A stretch of 64,000 nt of DNA from Antedon mediterranea (lineage: Eukaryota > Echinodermata > Crinoidea > Comatulida > Antedonidae). Positions within the stretch are counted from its first letter, which is position 1. Each line of letters opens with the position of its first letter. Of the stretch, positions 1 through 10,415 are shown piece by piece. Made by a program: the position numbers and the translations under genes. The stretch covers positions 4,477,001 through 4,541,000 of the forward strand of contig NC_092671.1 in NCBI RefSeq assembly GCF_964355755.1, read 5' to 3'. The notes beneath the pieces are model-generated. The model searched no databases and was not told the DNA's origin. It worked only from the letters and a program-made list of their open reading frames with translations.

Positions 1-1251
1 AAGGTTGTTTTGTGACAGGTTAACAAGATTTTTTGAGAAATTTAATTTATTTTATTTTCATCAATATGGGTTTCGAAAACGTCATAGTACTAAGTTATCA
101 TTAATCAATTTAGTTAACACTTTGCTTTCTGATATTGATAAGGGTAACGTGTCACTTGGTATTTTCGTAGACTTCAGCAAAGCGTTTGATACTATATTAA
201 TCACAACATTTTAATTTCAAAATTATTTAATTATGGTATTCGAGGAAAAGCATTGTCATGGATAACCGATTATTTAAAGAATAGATCCCAATATGTATCA
301 TTTCATAATAGCCATTCTCAAACTAGGGAAATACCTCATGGAGTCCCACAAGGCTCGGTGCTAGGACCTTTTTTTAATTTATATTAATGATATGCCAAAT
401 TCAACAGATTATTTTGATTTTCGTTTATTTGCTGATGACTCCAACCTATTTCATTCATTTTCATCAGATAAAATAGACCTTAATATAGCGAATGAACATT
501 TATATAAAGTATGTGAATGGTGTATTGTAAATAAATTAACAATCAACTATATTATTATTATATTACTATAAATTATTAATAAGATAGGCTCACTTTTTGT
601 TAACGATATAGTAATTAATGAGGCTGAGACTGTGTCGTTTGTTGGAGTATCACTTGATAATAATCTTACATGGAAAACTCATCTCAACAATTTATGTAAA
701 ACATTACGTACAAAAATAGGTATTTTTTATAAGTTAAGGTATTTTCTTCCTCAAAGTATATTAATGTTAATTTATAAATCATTTATTTTACCACTAATTA
801 CCTATGGTATTGAAGTATGGGGAAGTACACATTTAAGTTACTTAAACCAAGTTCTACTTATTCAAAAGATGTTCGTTCGCTGTGTTACGTTTTCTGATTT
901 TAGAGCACATTCTATACCTTTGTTTAAGCAATTGTTGATTTTAGATGTGTTTAAATTGTATGAGTTGCATGTGCTTAAATTTATTTCCGATTTATTTTAT
1001 TCTACATTACCTCATCATATTATACTATACTTTAACTATGTAAACATTCCATTTAACACCCGATTTAATGACCCGTTTAATCCCTCAATCCCCTTTTGCC
1101 GTACGACTCTATCTCAAACCAATATAACATACCAAGGTCCCAAACTCTGGAATAAACTCCCAGTAAATATTTTTTTTTGGTCTTTTGTCTTTAGTTTTGA
1201 TTTTATGTATGTGAAAAAGAACTAACAAGAAAGAAAAATAATAAAGATTAT
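1..1251 (+). mobile_element. Decayed CR1/Jockey-type LINE, reverse transcriptase 3' part (copy A)
   Basis: Non-LTR retrotransposon remnant, near-identical to 34928-36202. It encodes the reverse transcriptase palm and the C-terminal region, but the frame is broken. Against the open copy there is a 2-base insertion just after the FVDFSKAFDT motif (about 195), a 5-base deletion near 370 after the PQGSVLG motif, and a scrambled stretch near 545-570. The last piece, 632-1225, stays open and ends like copy B. The palm motif here reads DFSKAFD, the canonical form; copy B reads DFSIAFD. The 3' end runs into an AT-rich tail at about 1230-1251 and then directly into a GPCR pseudogene at the same junction as in copy B, so the LINE was inserted before the segment was duplicated. 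The element continues left of the window. Confidence 0.9.
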
Positions 1252-1905
1252 TATATTACATCCAAAACGCTGTAAATCCTCCAATGTAGGTTTGCTTTAT
1301 ATGACAGAAAGTTTCGCGATTATACATATCAGGCCAAGGACGAATGACGGATACTCGTCCGTAAAAAAAAGTTGTACACAATTCACCGACAAAATATCCA
1401 TATAACTGCACATATTTTTACAGATCTTGAAAGAGTACCAAATCTACTTCTTTGAAATCAATAAGGTCTACAAACTGCCATATAACGTTCAATAGAAAGC
1501 CAAAAAATCGTACAAATTGCTACATGAAATGCAACCAAAGTAGAGTAAGCGATCAAGTAATCGGACAGTTCACAATTTTTCCAATGTATTTCAATCGTAT
1601 CGTATGTCGATATTAACTTAACTTTCCAAAAGGGTGCCTTTAAAGATAATTAAAGATATTGTATCAGTTATTGCCAAATTGGCTAGATACACGTAATTGC
1701 GTAATTTACTCACTATAACAATAAATGTCATGATATTGCCGACGATTCCGAAAGCGACAACAATAGGAATAACAATGTTAAGTAAAATCATTTCCAAGTC
1801 AGTTGGTAAGAACGTATCAATATAAGCATCATATTGACTCGTGTGAGATGCTGAATACGCGTATTCGGTTACATTATAGGATGCATCGTCGACTGAGCAT
1901 GACAT
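1252..1905 (-). pseudogene. GPCR pseudogene, N-terminal half (354-type, copy A)
   Basis: N-terminal half of a rhodopsin-class receptor, read from 1905 downward and closest to the intact gene at 46839-47903. The first 95 codons are open (MSCSVDDASYN start, TM1 with GIVGNIMTF, TM2 with YLANLAITDT). A 7-base insertion at about 1632-1640, in the stretch equivalent to LIMAPFW after TM2, then shifts the frame. Six bases are also missing in the first intracellular loop. Homology continues without a frame through TM3-TM4 and the second extracellular loop until the LINE junction at about 1252, where the C-terminal half is replaced by LINE sequence. It cannot make a receptor. Confidence 0.88.
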
Positions 1906-2139
1906 GTTTTTTCTGAACTTTTTCTCGGACTTAATTATCGTGTATATATATAAACTATTAAAGTTTTCACTTCTTTTTCTTATCGAAATATATTTTTACT
2001 TTAAAATGGCGTAATCGTACATAACATAATAGAAACGACTCACAATCAACAGAACGAACTCCTCCGATGACGTGAACGAATCGATGTTTAATGACACGAT
2101 CAAAATAGCGTTTGGAAACTGAGAAAAACACTTGGCAAA

Positions 2140-2154
2140 ATAACAGAGGGCGCG
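2140..2154. promoter_or_regulatory. CTCF-like motif upstream of GPCR pseudogene A
   Basis: The word ATAACAGAGGGCGCG fits the core of the animal CTCF consensus at 11 of 15 positions by eye. It lies 235 bp upstream of the pseudogene start at 1905, inside a conserved upstream block shared with copies B and C. The match is visual; binding is inference. Confidence 0.3.
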
Positions 2155-2457
2155 CTATTTTATATTTTGGCCCATATTGAAGGTATAGATAACTTGTGAT
2201 TTTAATCAGCTTTTGTGACGTCAACTATATAACCTCGATTGTATCCAAGACTATTGGTATAAATTGCTTACCAATTTACAAAAACAAATTTAAAACTTAA
2301 AACAATGCAATAACATAATACAATATTTGTCATCTAAAAATATGCAATGAAAGGAAAATAGGTTGAGTAATATAAATAGTCAATGCATAAATGAATGATT
2401 TATATCAATCTGTAATCAAACGTACACTTTCTTTTTCCACCAGCGCGCGGACGGCCA

Positions 2458-3373
2458 TAGTCTGGGCTCCAGACGGAGTTTTTTCTTAATATTAGTAAAA
2501 ATATAAATATTTTTGCACATATGGCGTTTCATACGTGTATTACTTGAGTTTGGATACTCCGTCTGGGGAAACACGCAAAAGTCACGTGGTTTGACACCAA
2601 GAATTCTTGGTGCATAGATTATCCGGTTGACTAGTTTCAGCTGCACGCGATTGGCTACTCACTCGTACACTGTTTTAATATTCATATTTCAGAATTTCAA
2701 AGACTCAACAACTAAGATGGTACGCATGCGCTATGTTACGTTTAGACAATGTGTACTTTGGGTACATGGATGAAAGTTTCTGAAGGCTAGAAAGGATTTT
2801 ATATGGATCATTTAATCAGGGAGATGTAATTTACATCTCCCTGATTTAATAATATTACGCGGAGATAATTTGATTTAATTCCCACCCAGACCTTTCCTGT
2901 TCTGTGTAGTGGTGTAGCCCTGTTGTGAGTGAATCCTGTTGTGTGCCGGTGGTGGTATTAAGTAGGCCTACTTTATTGGCGCTTTATTTGGCAGGCCATA
3001 CGTGCGAGTTGAGTAGGACCTACGAAGGAGGCCTAGGCTAATGACTAAACAATTAATAAACAAAACAACTTGGCAACACGATTTCATATTTTAACAGTCT
3101 CGATCGTACCTTCAACACTGTACGTAGGCCTACTCGATCTTTTTCATTTTGAAACAAAATGATCATTGGTTGATTCGAAATCTATATTTACATAACGCCC
3201 GCCTCATATAGCCAAATACGGTATGATAACCTACGTCATTCTTATGGGATGTTTGCGGTCTGCAAATCTATTTCTATACGTGTTTCACAAGTCTGTATTT
3301 TCAGACAAAAATCGCGGTCGAAATAAAAACAAATAAATTTAAAAAAAAACAATACAGACTTGGGGCAAGTCTA
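2458..3373. mobile_element. 916-bp insertion flanked by 9-bp direct repeats
   Basis: Block C reads straight through this point (near 48460) with one copy of GGACGGCCA. Here that word occurs at 2449-2457 and again at 3374-3382, with 916 bp between. Copy B carries the left 200 bp of the same insert (37411-37607). The 9-bp duplication would suit a Mutator-like element, but no terminal inverted repeats are obvious. The insert holds short hairpins only: CCAGACGGAG near 2469 against its complement near 2555, and a 33-bp hairpin at 2814-2846. No credible gene is seen in it. Confidence 0.55.
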
Positions 3374-3449
3374 GGACGGCCACAACAAAAAGTACATAAT
3401 GCGCTGTTAAATTGACTATCCCAAACACACGGTCTTATTTAATTAGGCT

Positions 3450-3496
3450 CGGCGATTGGCTGTGACGTAGATGACATAATCAGTAGCCAATCGCCG
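3450..3496. repeat. CCAAT/CRE palindromic cassette
   Basis: Twelve-base arms (CGGCGATTGGCT and its complement at 3485-3496) enclose TGACGTAGATGACATAA. It therefore holds two opposed CCAAT boxes around a CRE-like TGACGTA. Nearly identical cassettes lie at 42238-42282 and 48544-48590, with degenerate ones at 5219-5264, 10371-10415 and 54050-54095. The surrounding 3500-4370 is AT-rich spacer with no gene seen. Confidence 0.5.
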
Positions 3497-4375
3497 GGCA
3501 CTACAATCATAAAATATCCTACAAATTAGGGAGATTCATGACAAATCCGCAGCCTATAGAATGAAAAGAAAAATGTGCACACGCAAAGACATTAATAAAA
3601 ATATTTTAAGAGGCAATATATTAACTTAAATGTTAGCTTTATAAACAAAACACAAGCACATCAACTTGAGTGGTTCTACAGTCAATATTGCTTAATGGTT
3701 AGGCATATTAGTCTTAGTTTATTTCTTAATAGATTACGGTACTATATTTTATCAATAAACAGGTTTTTATCAGAAATATTATCTAATGATTTTTATAAGG
3801 CATGCTATTTATAATATTTTATTTCTTTAAGGATCTTTTAACTCCTATTTAAATAATTAAAGAAATATATATTGCTTAGAAGCAATTGGCTTAATATATC
3901 AGTGGTTTGTTTGTTTATTTATCATTCAGTAGTTTTAAAAATGAAATGATACATTAAAATGGCTGAAATAAAGTAATGTATATATTACATAGCAAAAAGC
4001 ATATGCAGGCAACCTTTCGAACATACTTACCTGTATAATCTAATACTTTTCTTTGAAAAAGTTTCCAGATTTTCTTTTAAGAAATTCGACATTGTTACGG
4101 TACTCAAACGTTTTGTTACTTAGGTGAACGATCTTAGACCAGTAGCACTAACATCAGTTCAAAACATGCGAACGAATTCTTCTTAAATATCTGGCACCTC
4201 TAGTTACTGACTATGCTTATCCATTAAAATTTGCCTAGGTCTGGAGGTACCGTAGATACATTTGTTTTTTTAATTTTAAGCTTTTAGGCACATGACCAAT
4301 GATTATCAAAAGTATGTTAATCACTGTCATACAGGTGGTAACCTCCATGGCACAGGTTTTTAGTGGCGTGCAAGG

Positions 4376-4480
4376 CGACTCTACAGCTCACTATGTCGGT
4401 CGGTTGGTCGGATGGTCGGTCGGTTGGTAAACACTAACTCCAATAATTTGAGCACGCGACTGCAGCCATGTATATTGCTT
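4376..4480. repeat. Short interspersed repeat with GTCGG-rich core
   Basis: Contains several GTCGGTCGGTTGG-like words followed by GCACGCGACTGCAGCCATG. The same repeat occurs at 49431-49520 and, apart from any SINE body, at 63400-63490, so it moves or spreads on its own. Confidence 0.6.
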
Positions 4481-4560
4481 TGTTCCAGTTCACCGGGGTA
4501 AGCCACTACTAGTCTGGAATGATGATCATAGTGCACACGACCAAACAGTGTACACTGGAC

Positions 4561-5849
4561 CATGGATTAAAGAATAGAAGGATATGCATCGACGTGAGAT
4601 CAAGGGTTCCTTGACTCTCGCCGACAGACTGCGGACCGCCCACAATGTTACAGTTTAATTAACCGCAGGGTAACAACGAAACGGTCGCGTGCCTAATATA
4701 TTGTTTACTGCACATGTGCAACGACATTTAACCTAGTTGGCTACGCTTCTTTCGCGCGTTCTTTGGTTGCATGATGTTTATGGTCAACTATTGACTATGT
4801 TGGTTTCTGCCGCGATTGATCTACGCTAATGATTTTTTTATGATGATTAAAGTAGCATTTTATGACCTGTAGTAGCCCTACATCTGAGACAATAACTATT
4901 AGTTGTCTCATTTGTTGTAAAATTACAAAATCAGCAAGAATGCTAGCCTAGCTAGGCCTTGTACTAACTAGGCTAAACTGGGCTAGTAAACCCTATGATT
5001 TGCCGACATTGATACTGCCTAGGTAGGCCTAGGCTAATCTTAAATACTCACCGTTGTCTTACTTCTTGTGTGAATAATAATAGGTAGGCCTACTTCGTTT
5101 GTTCGTGATCAAGTTTGCCCTGCGTGTACTTTTCAAAACGACCGCTAGGTAACGAATCGCAACTATACATAGCCAGCCAATCCCGGATCAGGGATCGCTG
5201 TTTTCATTCAATTAGGCCCGGTGATTGGATGTGATGTGGATGACATAACCACTAGCCAATCACCAGGCACTACAGTTTAAATATAATCACATCGATAATT
5301 AAGGAGATTTATGAAGAAACCACTGCTTAGCCATATATTAAAAAACACGATTGTTGTATGTCTGAACACCGGCCACGCTAACAACATACATGGTCAAATG
5401 CAAAATTTAATATTCTATAGATTAACGCAATTTTTAATGACAGAAGATGGCAGGCAAATAATGATAATTCAAATATAAAAATTGCATATTTTATTAATAT
5501 TACCAACTACTTAAAATTACCAGTCGTAAGAAAGTGAACTTTTCGTAGTCCGATTGTGATGAAACTAAAACAGAATTATTCAGCAATATATGTTTGTTAT
5601 CAATTAATCATCGACGCAGACATGTCAATAGAACATTCAGACTGCGCATACGATTTCTACATGGTTACGTTTTGGTCTCAAAAAAATGTAACAGTTGATT
5701 CGCAGCGTTTTACAGAGGGCCGCGGTTAGAGACATGGAGTTCAATGAACGTGTTTGTTTGATTGGCAGCAGTGCTTTAGTATAGGCAAGCGCGTTGTAAA
5801 ATCGTTTGATGTCACCGTCGATGCATATCCTTCTATTCTTTAATCCATG
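4561..5849. mobile_element. 1289-bp TIR DNA transposon, 7-bp target duplication, non-autonomous
   Basis: Perfect 34-bp terminal inverted repeats (4561-4594 and 5816-5849) begin CATGGATTAAAGAATAG. The target ACTGGAC is duplicated (4554-4560 and 5850-5856), and block C carries the empty site with one copy, near 49621-49627. No transposase is evident; the interior is spacer, including a degenerate CCAAT/CRE cassette at 5219-5264. A 7-bp duplication with CATG ends is reminiscent of P-superfamily elements (7-8 bp), but the family assignment is tentative. Insertion happened after the A/C duplication and inside an older SINE. A tiny relative lies at 8204-8238. Confidence 0.88.
5219..5264. repeat. 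Degenerate CCAAT/CRE cassette
   Basis: Variant of the 3450-3496 cassette: GGTGATTGG and its complement flank GTGATGTGGATGACATAACC. The central CRE is degraded. It is carried inside the TIR transposon. Confidence 0.45.
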
Positions 5850-6045
5850 ACTGGACATACGGTTTATAGTCTATATATGAGAAAACGTGTTCCACCACCA
5901 GGAGTTAGTCGGTCAACGACTCCCCTGCCTCAACTGTTGTCGCCAATCGAAACGTCCAGACGTACGTTCTCAACCATATTTTAATTACTTTTTAAAAAAC
6001 ATGGTACTCGGCAAACTTAACTTTACTTATATATCTACATACTTA

Positions 6046-6228
6046 AGCTTTGTCTACACTATCAAATTAGTTGGTCAAAAAAGTGCTATATGCCTAAATA
6101 TGGTAGTGACATGCCTAAATATGGTAGTGATATGCCCAAATATGGTAGTGATATGACATTATGATGTATATATAAGGTCACACCACATTTGTTTTAGTCA
6201 CATAAAGTTTGATAGTGTAGACAGAGCT
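6046..6228. mobile_element. 183-bp MITE with TTA target duplication
   Basis: 21-bp terminal inverted repeats (AGCTTTGTCTACACTATCAA at the left; 20 of 21 positions match at the right, 6208-6228). TTA flanks both ends (6043-6045 and 6229-6231), which fits PIF/Harbinger-type insertion. Internally it carries a 21-bp minisatellite. The block C copy, 49813-50053, has the same ends and about 43 bp extra inside. Confidence 0.75.
6090..6152. repeat. 21-bp minisatellite, three units
   Basis: Three direct copies of ATGCCtAAATATGGTAGTGA plus one base, at 6090, 6111 and 6132. The unit is a multiple of three, so it looks like a coding repeat in one frame, but nothing around it supports a gene. Confidence 0.85.
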
Positions 6229-6662
6229 TTAGGGGCAATATTTAATGACAAATCATAGTTAACTTTATCTGAGACGAAAGTGAAAGTGTTGTCGACTGGA
6301 CGTGACGGTTTCCACTTGAAAATATTCTTTTTGTAAGTAAACTTGTTTAAATTTTGAACTGCGTCCTTGAAAATTGATTACCGAATAAATTACTAAATAT
6401 AAGAAAACAATATCAGGTAATCTCCTGACTCTTACAATCAATATGCAACATAAATTAATAATTCATCATCTTCGTTCAGAACTATGACGTCAAACCGGAC
6501 TGTAAGAGTTTATTATCAAGAGTACTTGAGCTTGTAAGTCAGGATAACTGGCATTAGAAAATGTATGTAACTATAATAAAACGTTATGATAGTCATCTAA
6601 ATAAAGAGAAACAAAGGTGGAGCAAGGGGTTGGGTGAGGCGGTTATTTGTTGTACATAATTC

Positions 6663-6964
6663 GTTACTACTAAAAACTCAACGTCCCAAAGCTGGTGCCA
6701 CAATTAAAGACATTGTATTAGATATCGTCAAATTGGCTAGATACACGTAAACTGATTTGTGTAATTTACTCACTATAACGATGAATGTTATTATGTTTCT
6801 GACAATTCCAAAGGCGACCATAACAGGAATGATATTGTAACGCAAAATCCTCTCCCAGTCACTAAGAAGGAACATATCTATGCAGGAATCATAGTCAGTC
6901 GTGTTAAATGTTGAACACTCGTATTCAGTTACATCAACGGATGCATTGTTACATGGAAATTACA
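6663..6964 (-). pseudogene. GPCR N-terminal fragment (369-type relative)
   Basis: Covers only the N-terminus, TM1 and TM2 of a rhodopsin-class receptor. The second codon after the ancestral ATG is TAA. The 65 codons beginning at an internal Met (6875) are open and show VMVAFGIVRNIITFIV and YLANLTISNTMSL. The TM1 GN motif has become RN, and the TM2 Asp of NLAxxD is Asn. The sequence stops matching after the motif SLIVAP; TM3-TM7 are absent. The block C equivalent is 50506-50763. The 6965-7403 spacer holds no gene that I can see. Confidence 0.85.
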
Positions 6965-7412
6965 TTTTTTCTTCTGTTTAGTAATTAAAAATAATCGTAT
7001 AAAGGTAACTACATGACCAGTAACATTGATAATAATAGTAATAGATGGTTTAGGCCTACAAATAACGACGATAGTGGTATGATAAACGATACGGTAAGTC
7101 CACTTACAAACACGATTTTGTCAATACATCTAAGTAAAAGGATGTTTTTATGTATACCAATTTAGCTCAGCGCGAATTTCCTCCCAGTTCCAATTAATTA
7201 AATTATGTTGCAAGAGCTAAAAAAAAAACAGAACAAAAATCTTATCACTGGGGCTTTCATGGTATTGTTCGAACTCGATTGGATAGCGACTCTTTAACAT
7301 TCTCGGCGTGGTACGGCGGAACAGCACTAGTCCTCAGTTGTACGCACGCGCACCAGAGATCAAATTGATACGCCCTTACAGTCTTACAGTATTTTTATTC
7401 CCGAGGCGGGAT

Positions 7413-8471
7413 GCGATTTTTTGTTTTCGTACATAAGTTGGGGACCCCCTCATGAAACGTTACAAAATAAACATGAATAATTCATCAGTTAAATTTTCTT
7501 GTTCCGTTTTCACCCAAGCGTATAGCAACAAGAAGTGATTACACAAGTGCGGTACGATTCTAGGCCTAATCTCCGCTGTGGTTGCCGCGTGGGATTTCAT
7601 AAAAGAATAGCGGCGTTTTGTGTGGATTGTCGAAATAATCAGCCTTTAAAATATGGTGTTTTTAATATAATTTATTACTAAAGAATTACGTGTTGAAATT
7701 ATAGTTTCTATTAATACTATTAGGCCTAATTGTTAGTCTCTAAACCCATGTCTATTCTAGTAGTAGCTGTGTGTGTGTGTGACGTGTCTGTGTTAGGTAT
7801 GACACAGTCCGAGTAATAAGTCAGCAAAATTAAACAATAAACATTACACAAAAATACATTTTTTATTCTCATGGGTCTAATCTTCCCATCTCATGTGTTC
7901 ATATACGCGCATTTTTAAAGTTCCTTTGAGTAGCCTACATGCATATTGTTTGATAATAAAATAGCAGAATTAAAAAATTACAGTACACAAATTATACACA
8001 TTTGTTATTCTTGTGGGTCTAAGCTTTCTTTGGGCTGTCCAATTACTACTTAGTTTAATGTCTTGCCTAGCTGTCGATTAGCCTCGACACATTTTGCATA
8101 GTGGTAGTGTGTGTGTGAAGAAGAGTGCGCGAAGGCAATCACGTGAATTGACCTAGAATCCTAGGCCTACTGTAGAAAGAATCGTATCGCAGTTTAGTTG
8201 TGCCATGGATTAAAGAATATTCTATTCTTTAATCCATGGTTGTGCGTGTAATGGAGTGAGTGCAGAATCTGTTTGGGCTTTAGCCTATTCTCATTCCAGG
8301 TTATTTTTACATTGATGACCGAATAAATATTATTAATATTATTATTAATCACTTCTTGTTGCTATACGCTTGGGTGCACACGGAACAACAAATTTAACTG
8401 ATGAATTATTCATGTTTATTTTGTGACGTTTCATGAGGGGGTCCCCAACTTATGTACGAAAAAAAAATCGC
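7413..8471. mobile_element. Long-TIR element (Mutator-like) with 9-bp target duplication
   Basis: About 130-bp inverted arms (7413-7541 and about 8343-8471), starting GCGATTTTTTG and containing GGGGACCCCCTCATGAAACG. The word AGGCGGGAT directly abuts both ends (7404-7412 and 8472-8480). A 9-bp duplication with long arms is the Mutator/MULE pattern. The interior (about 800 bp) has no transposase frame, so it is non-autonomous. The block C copy, 51211-52171, is about 100 bp shorter; block A has an extra segment at about 8250-8345. Confidence 0.75.
8204..8238. mobile_element. 35-bp remnant of the CATGG TIR family
   Basis: Only the two tips of the transposon family seen at 4561-5849 remain: CATGGATTAAAGAATA joined to its complement. 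GTTGTGC is duplicated on each side (8197-8203 and 8239-8245), again 7 bp. The block C copy (52004-52035) has lost three more bases in the middle. It is an extreme internal deletion derivative and predates the A/C duplication. Confidence 0.8.
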
Positions 8472-8953
8472 AGGCGGGATCTCCGAAGAGATACTTTTTA
8501 TATATATAAACAAATCAGGCAAAGACCATTAATTCTAAACCGCCCGGTGATATACTGAAATTTAATTAATTAATTTGAAACGATTCTGTAGATTCTGCTA
8601 TAGAAAATGATACATTTTGACTTTTAGTTTTTATTCATTGCAAAAAAAACCACCCACACATTGAATTTAGAGTATATAAAAACTACATTATTGTATTACA
8701 AACATTAAAATGACAACCAAGTACAAAATATATAAAAACTACATTTTTTGAAATAACGATTGATATAATATTTATGTCTAACTTGATTCCGTCTCGTGAA
8801 ATATTCAACGTTTCATACTTACAATTCAAACGTAATATTCAAACATTCATTATTTTGTATGATATTTTAAATGTTTGTGACAAACTTATGCTGTTGTGAC
8901 ATAATTCATGTTGTTTTAATGTATTATAATAGCGTTTTATTTTATCAATTATT

Positions 8954-10018
8954 TTATGATCTAACGGTACGTTCAGCTATGTTCTTTCGAATCCTGTTAA
9001 ACATTACGTCAACAAATGCCTGTCTAAATGTTTCGTTTACTACATTATATATCAAAGGATTTACAAAAGAATTAAAATATGTTCCAAAACGACAAATAGT
9101 CAAAATCCAATTTAGATCCGTTCCAATAATATCAAATAAGAATAATATAAGAAACAGATCCAATGGTATCATGAATAAAACATAAATTGTGACGGTCACA
9201 ACAACTGTCATAAGAATTTTCCGCTCCGATTTAGAGCGTTGGTCGGTTTTGCATGAATTTTTCACACTATTTCGTGACTTTCTTAAAGAATAAACCATAA
9301 GAAAACACAACATTACAATAAGTACATTTGAAAGTATAGTTATAACAAATTGAAGCATCCACAAAATTGTACTTTCTTTGTTGTAATTGAAATTAAAACG
9401 ACACGTAGTTGCGCGATTCGAGACACCTCTATACATATCAGGCCAAGGAAAAATGACGGACACTCGTTCGAAAGCAATGAATATTTGTACAAAATTCACC
9501 GAGAAGCAAAAAATCCATATAAATACGCATATTTTAACAGATCTTGAGAGAGTACCAAATCTACTTGTTTGAAACCAATAAGGTTTGCAAACTGCCATAT
9601 AACGTTCAATGGAAAGCCAAGAAATTGTAAACATTGCTACATGCCAGGCAACAGAAGAAAAGAAACTCAACAGTCCACAGTGATAGTTGTCCTCATATAC
9701 ATCAGCAATTGTACATGGTATCGTATATATCTCAATGTCCCAAAGAGGTGCCACGATTAAAGACATTGTATCCGTTATTGCCAAATTAGCTAGATACACG
9801 TAAACTGATTTGTGTAATTTACTCACTATTACGATGAATGTCATTATGTTTCCAACAATACCAAAGGCTACCATAACAGGAATGGTATTGTAACGTAAAA
9901 TCCTCTCCCAGTCACTAAGAAGGAACATATATATGCAGGAATCATAGTCAGTGGTGTTAAATGTTGAACACCCGTATTCAGATATATCATAGGACGTATT
10001 GTCACATAACAATGACAT
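8954..10018 (-). CDS. Rhodopsin-class GPCR, intact, 369-type (copy A)
   Basis: Single-exon seven-transmembrane receptor, presumed plasma-membrane and G-protein-coupled. The frame is open from 10063 (369 codons), but all paralogues start with MS at the equivalent of Met16, so Met16 (ATG at 10016-10018, 354 residues) is preferred. Numbered from the longer form: GN in TM1 (N72), LAITD in TM2 (D98), Cys129 and Cys221 as the probable loop disulfide, ERY 153-155 in place of DRY, conserved second loop PWPDMYRG (206-213), FMIP in TM6 (P300) where many receptors have CWxP, NPLIY 335-339, and NETFRQAF helix 8. N-glycosylation sites NTS and NTT lie near the N-terminus. It ends RTVRS. Closest relative is 52652-53716 (7 of 369 residues differ). 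A chemosensory role is inferred from the array; the ligand is unknown. Confidence 0.92.
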   Translation of the reverse strand: MSLLCDNTSYDISEYGCSTFNTTDYDSCIYMFLLSDWERILRYNTIPVMVAFGIVGNIMTFIVIVSKLHKSVYVYLANLAITDTMSLIVAPLWDIEIYTIPCTIADVYEDNYHCGLLSFFSSVAWHVAMFTISWLSIERYMAVCKPYWFQTSRFGTLSRSVKICVFIWIFCFSVNFVQIFIAFERVSVIFPWPDMYRGVSNRATTCRFNFNYNKESTILWMLQFVITILSNVLIVMLCFLMVYSLRKSRNSVKNSCKTDQRSKSERKILMTVVVTVTIYVLFMIPLDLFLILFLFDIIGTDLNWILTICRFGTYFNSFVNPLIYNVVNETFRQAFVDVMFNRIRKNIAERTVRS

Positions 10019-10370
10019 TTCCTTTGTTTTTTTGAATTCTTCCTCTGATCTTCTGTTTAGCAATTAAACTGATTGTTTCAAATTAAATAAAAGTGTCTAC
10101 AGTACATAACATGTGACGGTAATTGTAACCATAATATATGGTTATGGTTGCTTAAGCCTAAAAATAACGATGATAGTAGTGGTTTGATAAAACTCAAGTC
10201 ACCTTACAAAAACGATTTTGTAAATTCTACCGAATAAATATCCAGTTTAAGGAAGTTCAATTTATATAACCAAAAATTAGCATACTATACTCTCCTGATT
10301 GCACTCGTAATTTAATTAATATAACTACTTTAGAATACGGTAGCGAACCGAATCGCAGAAATATATGGCG

Positions 10371-10415
10371 CAACCCAATGACGTAGACATAACCATCTTG
10401 TGATTGGTTACGTTG
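10371..10415. promoter_or_regulatory. CCAAT/CRE cassette upstream of the 369-type receptor
   Basis: CAACCCAATGACGTAGACAT followed by GATTGGTTACGTTG. This gives opposed CCAAT boxes around a CRE-like TGACGTA, about 350 bp upstream of Met16. The same arrangement sits upstream of the block C gene (54050-54095). It could be the core of a promoter or enhancer; no transcript evidence is available. The rest of 10064-11105 is AT-rich spacer without a visible gene. Confidence 0.4.

Larger units (their letters stand above)
4491..5955 (-). mobile_element. tRNA-derived-type SINE body split by a DNA transposon
   Basis: 4491-4560 and 5850-5955 together match, in reverse, the body of the SINE at 42389-42711: the segments GGACTATAAACCGTAGGTCCAG, split here, and GGTTACCCCGGTG. 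The intact equivalent in block C is 49540-49735. A 1289-bp inverted-repeat element (4561-5849) sits inside. The tRNA-like head is too diverged here to give clean A and B boxes. Confidence 0.7.

Noticed and set aside
1967-2224. 85-codon minus-strand frame upstream of the 354-type receptor
   Set aside because: Conserved in copies A and B only because the DNA is nearly identical; it overlies the conserved upstream block and shows no protein features.
6090-6152. CRISPR-like or protein repeat
   Set aside because: Three contiguous 21-bp units without spacers inside a MITE; an ordinary minisatellite in a eukaryotic genome.
9350-9760. Plus-strand open frames of 61-65 codons over the receptor genes
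   Set aside because: Shadows of the minus-strand GPCR coding sequence; they recur wherever the receptor does.
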